Both the position numbers and the translations under genes were made by a program. Of a stretch of 29,764 bases of DNA, positions 18,309 through 28,000 are shown in pieces. The notes beneath the pieces were generated by a model. That model saw only the letters and a list, made by a program, of their open reading frames with translations. It ran no database searches and was not told where the DNA came from. This DNA comes from Chara braunii (lineage: Eukaryota; Streptophyta; Charophyceae; Charales; Characeae): contig BFEA01000563.1 in the NCBI GenBank assembly GCA_003427395.1, positions 879,238 to 909,001 on the forward strand, in the 5' to 3' direction. Position 1 is the stretch's first letter. Each line of letters starts with the position of its first letter.

Positions 18309-19306
18309 CTAGGCTACCAGAGTGGCCCGGGTCCACTTGCCCAGCCGGGCCAAAATAAAAAAAAAATAATTAAAAAATAATAATAATAATAATAATTAAT
18401 TTTTTTAAACCACCAGTACCTCCGAGCCAGTTTTTACCGACCCTGGATTTCACTGCGCTCTGAGTTTTGACGAACCTGGGTACCACTCTGTTTTCTTTCT
18501 GATACTCTCACGGAAATAACAAAAAGAAATAAAAAAGAAGAAGAGAAGTTGCCGCTATGAACCTCATAAAAGAATTAAAAAAAAAAGGAAACAAAGTTTT
18601 GGCTGTGATTGCAGTTGTATACATTCTTGGAAGTGGTAGTGTGAGTGTGTCCTCAATGAGGGCATCTCAGCCCCGTGGCTAGGTTATTAGATTCCAAAAA
18701 GAGAATAAAAAGGAAAAAAAACGGGCACATGGATCTGGCTGTGAAAATGGTTGGATACATTCCCCTAAGTGAAAGTGTGATGAGCCTTACAATCCCCTGA
18801 CAAAACACAGCTTGAGCAGAACACGGACAGCTTGAGCGATTCACGGACAGGAGACTCATAAGAAACACACGACCAACAAAAAAAAGAAAACAGTAACATT
18901 TAGAATGTGACAGCCTTACCTATAAGGTGCATTCTATGGGGGAAGATTGTGAGCACGGCCTCCTGGACTACCCAGTCCGACATCATTGCAGTAGAGAAAG
19001 CATTTTTTTTTTCCCTTTTTTCGGTAACTAACATTGTCGACCCTGTGTTCCACCCCAAAAAGTTCGGGTACTGGCCAAGACATCGTAATTTATTAACACT
19101 GCGGAGGTACTGGTGGTTTAACGTAAAGTTGGTAAAGAATTTCGATGTACTCCTCGCACAAAAGTTGTTCAGTTTATTTTTATGCATAACATAGTTTTTT
19201 TTTTGTATTTTTTGGGATTTTTTTTTGTTTTGGCTGAGACCTTTCCTGGTACGGCGAGGCTGCATGGGAAAATAGGGTGACCTGGGCGGCCCAGCTGGTA
19301 GCCTAG
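18309..19306 (+). mobile_element. CCCGGGC-type MITE nested in the long-form copy and itself interrupted
   Basis: The perfect 12-bp inverted ends CTAGGCTACCAG and CTGGTAGCCTAG are flanked by CTTTTGGA (18301-18308) and CTTTTTCA (19307-19314), a 6/8 match for an old 8-bp duplication. Leaving out 18409-19121, the remaining roughly 285 bases are collinear with the reverse of 20221-20492: GAGTGGCCCGGG, CTTGCCC...CCGGGCC, shared core (19126-19194), GAGACCTTTCCTG. That copy is the uninterrupted relative. Confidence 0.82.
18409..19117 (+). mobile_element. 709-bp TTAA-flanked inverted-repeat element (piggyBac-like MITE candidate), innermost of the nest
   Basis: The perfect inverted sequence TTAAACCACCAGTACCTCCG (18405-18424) faces CGGAGGTACTGGTGGTTTAA (19102-19121). 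Taking TTAA as the target leaves 16-bp TIRs starting ACCACCAG. TTAA duplication is the piggyBac hallmark. The related copy at 20221-20492 lacks this insertion at the corresponding place. Inside are an imperfect direct repeat (GGCTGTGA...TTG.ATACATTC at about 18601 and 18738) and a short tandem (CAGCTTGAGC at 18809 and 18830). No transposase is encoded. The superfamily call is tentative. Confidence 0.7.
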
Positions 19307-19751
19307 CTTTTTCACAATTTTTTTAATGATTTTTTTATCAAGTGAGATATACATGTATGAATTTTCAGGGCATTTGACTAAGCCAAACAAAAATGAAAAA
19401 TCTCCAAAGATGGAGGTGTTTAAAACGTGTCCGCCCCACACTGATTTTAATTCTCTCTTCATTTGGTTTTATTTTTATTATTATTATTTATTTTTTAAAT
19501 TTTATTTTTATTTTAAATTTGGTAAAAACTTTGGATGTAATGTTGAGGCAAATATTGTTAATTTGATTTGTTTGCATAAATTTTCTTATTTTTTATTTTC
19601 CTTCCGCATTCGGCCCGAACGGCCAAACGCGTCTACAGAGGGGCCCACAATCCTGAAAGTTCTCATTCATTGACCGCCATCATACTTCAAACACAACGAA
19701 TCCTCAACGGTATTTTATTGGACCATAAATATAGCTTTTATACATTCAAGA

Positions 19752-19753
<2 letters not shown>

Positions 19754-19802
<49 letters not shown>
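19754..19802. repeat. (TA)n microsatellite
   Basis: About 49 bases of TA directly before the psbD fragment. Confidence 0.95.
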
Positions 19803-19804
<2 letters not shown>

Positions 19805-19805
<1 letters not shown>

Positions 19806-20198
19806 AGTATACTCACAGTTTGGCAAACTTTTATTCGAAAGGTTGTCATTTTTTAACTGCAATCATTTTTATACTTGCTAATAGCATGACTTATTCTCTC
19901 TTACTTTTATAGGGACTAGAAGCACAAAGCGACTTTGCTCGTGGGTGTCAATTATGAGGTATGTTGCCTTTTATTGCTCTTCATGGTGCTTCTGCTTCAA
20001 TTGGTACTATGCTCCGTCGATTTGAACTTACTAGATTAGTGCAACTTCGTTTTTATAATGCTATTACTAACCTATTAGATTTTTTTTTACCCTTTTTCTA
20101 ATTTATTCCCTATATCAATCTGATTGATGTTTGCTCCTAGTTTTGAAGTTGAAACTATTTTTCAATTTATTTTTTTCTTTCAATGTTTTCATAATTTA
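19805..20198 (+). pseudogene. psbD: psbD (photosystem II D2) fragment, nuclear plastid insertion
   Basis: The reading gives [64 protein letters not shown] and VQLRFYNAI, which follows D2 from the YTHGLASSYLEGCNFLTA region through HGAFxLIGFMLRQFE to RPYNAI. After two small frame changes (about 20090, 20130) it continues with LIYSLYQSD and FAPSFEVETIFQF...FFQCFHN (D2 FAPSFGVAAIFRF...FFQGFHN). TAG 19910 and TGA 19955 replace a Trp and a Gly codon. Roughly D2 residues 80-220 remain; both ends are missing. D2 is a plastid-encoded reaction-centre membrane protein, so this copy came from a plastid genome and cannot function. Confidence 0.88.
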
Positions 20199-20220
20199 AT
20201 ATTAATATAATATATATATA

Positions 20221-20492
20221 GGCTACCAGCCGGGCTGCCCGGGTCCCGGGTGGCCAGCCCGTGCAAGGATCAGGGAAGGTCCCAGCAAAAAACAAAAAAA
20301 ACTCAAACAAATCTGAAAACAAAACTATGTTATGCAGAAAAATAAACTGAACAACTTTTGCCTCAGGGTCACATCGAAATTCTGCACCAAATTTAGAAAA
20401 AAAAATAAAATTTAAAAATAATTTGTTTATTTTTATTATTTTTATTACTTTTGGCCCGGCCGGGCAAGTGACCCCGGGCCACTCTGGTAGCC
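20221..20492 (-). mobile_element. complete 272-bp MITE, CCCGGGC type (mini form)
   Basis: Inverted ends GGCTACCAG and CTGGTAGCC lie between TATATATA words (20213-20220, 20493-20500). Arms are made of CCCGGG/GGCCCGG words. Between them, after an A-rich stretch, the shared core reads on the reverse strand (20326-20396). It has no second block. It is the uninterrupted relative that reveals the nested insertion at 18409. Confidence 0.85.
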
Positions 20493-20512
20493 TATATATA
20501 TATATTTATTAT

Positions 20513-20614
20513 CAAGGTTGCCTGCGTTCGGGACAGGCCGAACGCCCGAACCCGAATGCCCGAACGTTCGGCACACCCTCTCGACGCGTTCGGTCGTTCG
20601 GCCGAACGCAGACC

Positions 20615-20652
<38 letters not shown>

Positions 20653-21296
20653 AAATAATATTAAAAAAATATGTTATGTAGAAAGTAAAAATAAACTAAA
20701 TAACATTTGCCTCGACGTTATATTCAAATTCGTTACCAAATTTAAAATAAAAATCAAATACTAAAAATAAATAATAATAATAATAATAATAATTATAAAA
20801 AGTAAAACGAGAATGAAATTATTGAGTGGGCGAGCACGTTTTTTACACCGCCATCTTTGGCGATTTTTTATTTTGTTTTTGCTTTGACAAATGCTATGAA
20901 AATTTTTATATGTGTATCTTACATAATAGATAATCTAAAAATAAAATTTAAAAAAATAAGAATTGTTTTCATGCCCCGAAATAAAGGAAAGTCAAAGAGT
21001 GAAAAGAGAAAAAAAACAAATTAGTGAGTGGGCAAACAAGTTTTGACACCACCATCTTTGCCGATTTTTTATTTTTGTTTGGCTGAACATAATGGCTTTA
21101 AAATAAAGACGGAGATACCTTACATCACAAAGAACACACAAAAAGCAACTCAGAAAACAATAATAATATTTAGGTGCCCGAATAATTTTTGGCGGGGTCC
21201 AAACCCCTTCAGGTCCGGGCCCCGTACGGGGACCCAAACGCCCGAACGTTCGGGGGTCAGCTTAGGGGTCTCCGTACATTCGGCCTGACAACTCTG
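20513..21296 (-). mobile_element. complete 784-bp hAT-like MITE, CGTTCGG type (long form)
   Basis: Ends CAAGGTTGCCTG and the imperfect reverse CTGACAACTCTG are flanked by TTTATTAT (20505-20512) and TGTATTAT (21297-21304), a 7/8 match for an 8-bp duplication. Order on the plus strand: CGTTCGGG/CCGAACG words, an A-run of about 34, shared core reversed (20670-20745), (AAT)n, two direct copies of the second block (20819-20866 with CGCCATCTTTGGCG; 21023-21070), then GGCGGGGTCCAAACCCC and ACGCCCGAACGTTCGGGGG words. Non-coding. Confidence 0.82.
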
Positions 21297-21445
21297 TGTA
21301 TTATAATATATATTAATCACATTATGTTTGGATGACGATGGATAATCAAGAACGCTTTATGATCCAACCCATGTGGCTAAACGATATACATACGTAAGGA
21401 TGGATAAACATATAATGAGTTAAAGTCCTATCGAAAGTGAGCTTT

Positions 21446-21581
21446 TGTGAGCTTTTGTTGTGCTCTTATTTGGTGGAACTCAAGTTGCAATTCTGCTTTT
21501 GGTTCGAGGTCACGACTATCTAGTTTCATGTGTATGATGCTGCTTGGTTTCTGTAATTCGCTATCGCTCATTTCCCTTGCA
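21446..21581 (+). repeat. 5' LTR, 136 bp
   Basis: It begins TGTGAGCTTTTG and ends CCCTTGCA, the canonical TG...CA. It is aligned without gaps to 29083-29218. The flank just outside (GTGAGCTTT at 21437-21445) echoes the LTR start. Confidence 0.93.
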
Positions 21582-21584
21582 TTT

Positions 21585-21601
21585 TGGTATCGGAGTTGTG
21601 G
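21585..21601 (+). other. primer-binding site, initiator tRNA-Met type
   Basis: TGGTATCGGAGTTGTGG starts three bases after the 5' LTR. It matches the usual TGGTATCAGAGC (complement of the initiator tRNA-Met 3' end) except G for A at position 8 and T for C at position 12. This places minus-strand priming and fixes the LTR end. Confidence 0.85.
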
Positions 21602-23041
21602 TACGTTTCGCTAATATGGCGCTTGTCTTCTACCTATGCGGTACATGCATGCGGTCTGTTGAGTGAGCGGCCGTAGGGAGTGTGTAGCGAGGAGGGTGAA
21701 GGCAAGCAGGCGACCCAAGCGGAGAGGGGTATTGCCAATAAGGCTATGGAGGGTGTTGGGTGTTTCGCAGTGTGATGAGAACTATCTAATGTGCAATTGA
21801 TGCTGAGGTGGAACGACGGTGTAATGTTGGTTGTGCCGAAGCAATAACTGGTCATCACAATCGGCGTCAAGTCATCTGGTGAGAATATATGTGGTTGGGG
21901 CCAGCTATTTTGAGGTACGTTGCTCTTAACCTTATCTACCCTCTTGGACACTTCTTACCGTGAGGATGTGTATTTTGTCTTGAGAGTCCTCTCATGTGAG
22001 GAGTCGAGTGAGCTCAACCTTGAGAGTCGACATTGTTCACGTGGAGCATCTGGAAGGAGAGGGCAAAGCTATCTGAAGGGTCATGGACGAAGCACTATGT
22101 CACGGTCACCATGCCAACCCACTAGAGCACACATGTTTTGCTGCTTTGTCCTTTATCTGCCTGCTGTGTTGTAGATGGGTTATGAGGAGCAGGCCATCCC
22201 TACAGGGGCGACGAGTACTGGACGTCTATAAAAAAAATAGCGGCGGGGTTACCTTCCACTGGTTGTCATTGTCGTCCTGTTTGCGACGTTAAATAATTCC
22301 TGAGGACTTCGGAGTCCGTCCTTAAACGCCTCTTGATCAGCCAATTGGTCGGTGTAAGGCTTGTTGCACGCGAGGATAAACATGGTGCAGACTGACCAAC
22401 TCAGCATTGACTCGGGGCACATGGGTGGGTCGTGTGCACACCTTCAGACACACACGCTATCTGGATCGCTCAGGGACGCCGATGTCAAGTGACAATCAAG
22501 AAGAATTGAGGGAGGGGTAACTTTCAGGTGATAAGTTCAGGAACAATTCCACTCTGCCAACAACCAATCAAATTATTCTATTTTTATTTTGATTAGTTAG
22601 ATGTACAACCATTAGCATTTGACAGACAACATAGGTAGAACTATTTCTGCTCATTTGCTTTCTGTTTGCGGAGTAGTAAAATAAATTAGTTTCGTTTGTG
22701 GGAATTTGGACTTACCTGTTGGACCCAACTGCATATACTCTGACATTGCCACCGATTAATATCGGTCTGAGCACTACGCTGCGGTAGGCAACCAGGTCTG
22801 CCCTAGTGCAACCCGTGCATAGTTCTGTAGCTTATGAGCGACAGGGAGAACCCTGACCCGGACGATAGGATCCTGCGATCGGCAAGACGCTCCGAGTCGC
22901 TCGTTGGTCCACGTAGCTTTAGGACCAGAGGGAGACCGTTTTCTGTTCCGCCAGCTTAGGGAGAGGCAGCAGCAGCAACGGAGGGCTAGGGACGTAGAGG
23001 CAAGCAGAGTTGTCACAAGTGCGGCAGCTACTTCAGCAGCC
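21602..23041 (+). other. retrotransposon 5' leader, no gene seen
   Basis: 1.4 kb between the primer site and the first gag ATG. No frame is convincing until the gag frame opens after TGA 22835. Packaging or dimerisation signals cannot be recognised by eye. Confidence 0.6.
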
Positions 23042-24817
23042 ATGGCCACTGATGCGCAGCAAAGTTCCCAGGCCAGTAGTTTAAAGACGATCGGGGCAAT
23101 GGTCGCACAAACCCTGAGTCAAACTGCTGGCGTTATAGCAAACCTGCAGTTAGTGTTGACTCTCGAGGAGATCGCCATACAGAGAGCAAGTGCTCATAAG
23201 GCACAACTACAGCATACGTTAGACGAGATACAGGCGGAAAAGGAGAGAATGATCAAAAGAAGAACTAGGATACAGCAGAGACAAGCGGACATTAGAGAGT
23301 TAGAGGGGATGGACCTGACTAATATAGATGTCGATGTGAGGATCGTGAGGACAACCCTGTTAGATGTAGTGGAGATGCAGGACTACCACATGCCACTCTT
23401 ATAGAACATCCAACGGAGCGTGGTCGTGCTGGTCGGGGGAGTTCTGGGTGCACCATCACCATCAGGGCCCGATGTCTGGCCCATGGTACAGCCTCCTCCT
23501 TTTGTCCCACTGGTGACTAGAGTATCCCCATTTGCAGTCTTTCCGACTTCGGTACAGGCCGTTTCCTTACTCGGTATGCCTCTGACAGACAGGTTAGCAG
23601 CAGGTCCTAGTGTACAGGTTCTTGTTCAAACAATGTTCTTCCAACCTCCGTTCCAGACTGTTGTAACTGGGCAGCCTGCCGTCGCGCAGCCGGCACAGCC
23701 GCAGGGTACACAGCCCCAGCAGCAGCTAGTGCAGCAACCTGCACCTCAGGGTCCACAGCCTAGAGTGGTGCAGACACTGGGACAAGGACAATGGGTTTCT
23801 AAGACTGTCATTGCATCGCCTAAACCCTTCTCAGGAGATAAGAGGCGTGAGGACCTCGACATATGGTTGAGGTCACTGCCAGTCTACGTAAAATGCAAAT
23901 TGACATTGCCTCACGAGGAAGTGTTTGTGGTTGCCTCCTACCTGGAGGGGAGTGCAGCAAGATGGTTAAGCGGGTACGTGCAACTGGAGGGGTACGGTCA
24001 TGACTTCCGCACTTGGGCAGTCAACTATAAATTGGATGACTTCCTCAAGTTGGTGGAAGAAAGGTGGCATGATCTGCAGGAGGTCCAAAAAGTCAGTGAC
24101 GCGATCCTAACTCTGAGCTCGAGAAAGTCTAGGTCAGTAAGGGATGCCACGAACGTTGTTGAGCGTCTGATCTGTGTACCTAGAGTGCGTTACGATCCCT
24201 AGGTCTTACTCACCACTTACTTGAGGTGTCTCTCCATAGAACTCAGGAATCAATTGGCAGGTGAGGCTATGACCACAGTGCACAACTTCCGCTTGTTTAG
24301 CAAGAAGGCCCTGGAGCTGAAAGCCAAGATCGTTCATGGGCACCAACCCACAACGGATGGTAGGAAAAAGACGTTACCTCCCAATTGGAAGGCGAAGAGT
24401 CGCATCATGTTCGTTGATAATGATGGTTCAACCATAGAGTTAGACAACGACTTCCAGGAGGGAGTAGGGTCAGAGGCAGGCAGCACAGAAGCTTCAGGGG
24501 GTGGAGCAGTCGCTGCCTCTGTGCAACAAAAAGATCAGGCGACCGGTAGACGCCGCGGAGGCTCCAGGTCTAGGAGTCAAGTAGACCCGAATGCTCCTCC
24601 ATGGGAGAAAGAGGGGCTTACTGAGGACGTGTGGAGAGACCGTTACACTCGGCAGGCTTGTATCCATCATGGCCATAACCGATTCAACTGCCGAAATAAG
24701 AAGTCAACGAAAAAGATCCCGCCTATGATGAGGCAAGCGTCGGTCTCCTCCGCTTCTCCAGGTAGCGATGTCGCCATCAGTTCTGGTATTGCTCCGAGAA
24801 ACACGTTGGGCCAGTAA
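23042..24817 (+). pseudogene. gag: gag (capsid) of the Ty3/gypsy element, two in-frame stops
   Basis: Gag forms the virus-like particle. The frame is open from 22838, but the first ATG is 23042 in a good context (AGCCATGGCC), giving 592 codons to TAA 24815. Residues about 38-95 form a charged, Gln-rich coiled coil; about 190-250 are Pro/Gln-rich; about 260-410 match the retrotransposon gag core (KPFSGDKRREDLDIWLRSLP, YLEGSAARWL, LRCLSIELRNQL). Residues 540-550 read CIHHGHNRFNC, a shortened zinc knuckle with His in place of the second Cys. TAG codons at 23402 and 24200 interrupt it, yet the frame is unbroken across 1.8 kb, suggesting few indels. The protease/pol frame overlaps the gag end in the -1 frame. 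Confidence 0.88.
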
Positions 24818-25180
24818 AAATTGTAGTTGTTCCTACTAGGGTCGAGGTGGTGGACACACCCTCACCATCTCGAGATACAGGCGGTCGCAAGGTCGGGGCG
24901 GCCTTTTATGATACTTGCTCGATGAGGAACTTTATCAGTTGTATGAGCATTGAGAGGTTGCACTTACAGGGGCAAGTGCAGCGCCTGAGTCGACCTGTGG
25001 AGTCGACGTGTGCCAACAAACAGCGCATGGTAGACAATGACTACCTTAAAGACATCGAGTGTCGTTTCCCGTACGCAGGAGGGGAATTGAGACATCGAGT
25101 CTCGTTCCTAGTAGCGATGATCTCCCCATGGGTATCCTGCTGGGTATGTACTATCTTTCGGTTGCACAGCCCCAGTTTGA
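24811..25180 (+). pseudogene. aspartic protease region of pol, active site altered
   Basis: In the -1 frame relative to gag, the open region continues across the gag stop. GAAFYDTCSMRNFIS at 24898-24942 aligns with the retropepsin motif followed by the family's usual -NFIS-. The active-site Gly after Asp-Thr is Cys here (TGC 24916), which should inactivate it. The flap/hydrophobic end (DLPMGILLGMYYLS) is found in another frame after a change near 25110, consistent with loss of one base. Protease would cut the Gag-Pol polyprotein. Confidence 0.8.
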
Positions 25181-26268
25181 CTGGGACCGAAAAGTGGTCA
25201 AACACACTTTATCCGGAGGGGGAACCGCCAGATTACGAAAGTTTAAAGCTAGTAGTCCGATCGAGTCCTACGGATGCATGTATGCGGCCGCGTTCTATAA
25301 TTACTATAAGCAAAATCTGAAGGAGGGTATGTACTTAGTTTATGTCTCTGCAGAGGGCGAACCGGTAAAAATGCCTCGAGAGATAGAAGGAGTGGTCGCT
25401 AGATACCCTGATCTATTTGAAGAGCTGAAAGGGGTTGTTGAGAGGGAGGTCGTCCACGCGATAGAGATTATCCCAAGGTCTAGTATTCCAAAGGGTAGGA
25501 TCTATCAGATGTCTTCAACGGAGCTTGATGAGTTTCGCCGGCAACTCAAGGAACTCATAGAGAAGGGTTGGATCCGACTTAGTGTCTCCCCTTACGGATC
25601 TTCTGTCTTATTCGTATCAAAGAATGGGGGGAGAGCGTTGACATTAGGGGCCTCAATGTCATCACTGTGAAGAGCGAAGAGCCCCTACCCCGCATCGATG
25701 ACTTGTTCGACCGAGTGCAAGGGTGTCAGTACTTCAATAAGATAGATCTGAAGTCCGGGTACCATCAGATTGCAATACGGCCTGAGGATCAACACAAAAC
25801 CGTTTTTCAGACCAGGTACGGTCTGTACGAGTTTGTGGTGATGCCTTTCGGCCTTTGCAATGCTCCTGGCACCTTTCAGCACACCATGAACCGGATCTTT
25901 CGTGACTACTTGGACAAGTTTGTCATCATGTACCTCGATGACATACTTATCTTTAGTAGGACTGTCGAAGAGCATGTTGGCCATCTAGACAAAGTTCTTA
26001 GTTTCCTTCGGCACCACAAGTTCAAGATTAACCGGGAGAAATGCGAGTTTGGCTGCACCCGGATCTTGTATCTGGGTCATGAGATTTCCGCGGAGGGATT
26101 GAAGCCCGATGACGCGAAGGTGCCCAACATTCGTGACTGGCCTCGTCCTCAGTCTGTGACTGAGATGAGGTCCTTCTTAGGGATGACCGGCTACTACCGT
26201 AACTTTGTAACGAACTATAGCATAGTGGCCGCCCCTTTGACGGACCTGACATGCCTTGACACCCGTGA
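25181..26268 (+). pseudogene. reverse transcriptase region of pol, frame-broken
   Basis: The linker and first fingers block (ELDEFRRQLKELIEKGWIR, SPYGSSVLFVSKNGG) run to about 25640. There the frame changes and the conserved segment that normally reads R-x-C-I-D-Y-R-x-L-N is shortened, so a few codons are lost. The following frame (25645-26266) holds PLPRIDDLFDRVQG, FNKIDLKSGYHQI, the palm motif YLDD (25931-25942) and FLGMTGYYRNF, all with catalytic Asp residues kept. A two-base GA gain in GTGAGAGTGG near 26267 shifts the frame again. The enzyme copies element RNA into cDNA in the cytoplasmic particle. Confidence 0.92.
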
Positions 26269-26787
26269 GAGTGGACAGACGGGTGTGAGGCTGCTTTCAG
26301 ACATTTGAAGCACTCCTTAACACACCATGAGGTCTTGAAACTTCTTGATCCCGACAAACCATTCATAGTAACCACGGATGTCAGCCAATATGGCATTGGT
26401 GTCGTGCTTGAGCAGCATGAGGGGCCAAAGTTGAGGCCAGTCGAGTACATGTCCAAAAAGATGCCCTCTCAAAAGTTGGCTAAGTCCGCCTATGAGAAGG
26501 AGCTCTATGTGATTTACAAGGCGCTAACCCACTGGAGGCACCACCTCCTTGGGAGGTTCTTCTACCTCAAGAATGATCATCAGACCCTGAAGTGGATGAG
26601 AACCCAGCCAGTGCTCTGCGATGCGCTGAAACGATGGATCGAAGTCAGTGAGCAGTATGACTTTGAACTCCAGTACAACAAAGGGAAATATAACAAAGTT
26701 GTTGATGCGTTGTCGCGTAGGCCGGACTTCCTGGGTGCGCTGATCACTGAGTTTGGGCTTGCGGACGATGTTACTGGATCCCTGGTG
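26269..26787 (+). pseudogene. RNase H region of pol
   Basis: In frame from 26269, it reads CEAAFRHLKHSL, the first catalytic Asp in VTTDVSQYGIGVVL, Glu in SAYEKELYVIYKAL, Asp in NDHQTLKWM and Asp in VDALSRRP. All four metal-binding acids are present and the tether to RT is intact once the frame change is allowed for. It ends at TAA 26788, after which the same frame continues into integrase, so the stop is a point mutation rather than a gene end. RNase H degrades the RNA template during reverse transcription. Confidence 0.92.
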
Positions 26788-26790
26788 TAA

Positions 26791-28000
26791 GTCTATCGCG
26801 AGGATCCGTTTATGTCCAAGATCATACGCAGACTCGATGCGAAGGACAAAGTTACTTCTGACGAGTTTGTAATGGTCAATGACCTGTTGTTCCTTGAGAC
26901 GGCTGGGTATAAACGTTTGTGTATGCCTAGTCGGGAGTCTTTACGCGATTTATTTTTAGAAGACTGTCATGACGCCACCGGACATTTTGGCTATAAGAAG
27001 ACTGCAACCAACCTACTGCAGCCAACCTGCTGCAGCAGTTCTGGTGGCCCACAATGATGAGAGACGCCAAGCTGTACGTGGAGACTTGTCAGGTATGTCA
27101 GAGGGACAGGCCACGTACACAGGCCCCTCTTGGGCTTCTCAAGCCTCTTCCGATAGCGGAAAGGCCCGGTGAGAGCCTGTCCATGGACTTCATGGACACG
27201 CTGGTCACCAGCGAGCGGTATGAGATACGTCTATGTCATTGTGGATAGGTTTAGTAAGTATGCTAGGTTAATAGCAATGCTTGAAGCAACTAAAACTGAG
27301 TACGTGATTAAGCTGTTTAAGGAAAACTGGGTCAGGGATTTTGGACTGCGTCTATAGTTAGTGACCGGGATGTGCGATTTACCAGTGAATTGTGGAAAGC
27401 CGCAGCTGCAGAGCAGGGGACACAGCTGCAGATGACTTCTGGAAACCACTGAGAGGCAAACGGGCAAGCAGAGCAGCTGAACCTCGCTGTACAACACCTG
27501 CTGAGGCACTACATCAGGCCTAACCAGGTGGACTGGGATGAGAAACTTGCCCTCATCGCCAGCCTGTACAACAACGCTGTGCACAGCACAACAAGGGTAA
27601 GCCCTAACAATCTGCTACTGACCTTCAAGCCTAGACTGCCCCTAGACTTTCTACTACCTGAGAACCAGCCGACTGCTGCACGTGGCACTTTTGCCTATCG
27701 ATATGAACGCCTGATGCATCAAGCCGTAGAACAGATGCATAAAGCGCAGGCGGCAATGATAGAGTCTGAGAACAAGCATCGCCGCCCATCTACGTTCCAG
27801 GTAGGGGATAGAGTCTGGGATAAAGCCTCTGAACTGGGGCAAGAGCATGGGATCTCCCGCAAGCTCATGCCACAGTACTTCGGGCCATGGGAGGTTCTAG
27901 ATGTTGTTGGGGATGATCCAGATGGGCCATCATACGTAATTCGGATCCCTGGTCACCTTCGCACCTACCCTGTTTTTCACGCCTCTAAGCTCGCACCTTT
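26791..28000 (+). pseudogene. integrase region of pol, several breaks
   Basis: The N-terminal zinc finger has His at 26968 and 26983 (HDATGH) and Cys at 27087 and 27096 (CQVC). Between them a 14-base tandem duplication (27008-27021 and 27022-27035, one mismatch) throws the frame. Core residues remain: Asp 27186 (SMDF), Asp 27363 (SDRD) and Glu 27471 (GQAEQ), with 35 residues between the last two as expected for DDE integrases. Further frame changes lie near 27225 and 27350, and TGA 27450 sits between catalytic Asp and Glu. The C-terminal domain (FQVGDRVW, MPQYFGPWEVLDVV, TYPVFHASKLAPF) resembles the GPY/F module. Integrase inserts the cDNA. Confidence 0.92.

Larger units (their letters stand above)
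17949..19645 (+). mobile_element. long-form CGTTCGG-type transposon, interrupted by the element at 18309-19306
   Basis: It starts CAAGGTTACCAGCCCGTACG after TATATATA and runs through a GGGGTTCGGCCCCCGCC segment and the first second-block copy (about 18187-18228). After the insertion it resumes with the second second-block copy (about 19399-19441), the shared core (19515-19580) and a diverged right end (CGGCCCGAACGGCCAAACGC at about 19612). With the insertion excluded, the order is the same as the reverse of 20513-21296. The terminal GGTTACC is not recognisable, so the right boundary is approximate. Confidence 0.78.

Noticed and set aside
21437-21445. GTGAGCTTT as a target-site duplication of the gypsy element
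   Set aside because: It resembles the LTR start itself and is not found after the 3' LTR (GATACATGC).
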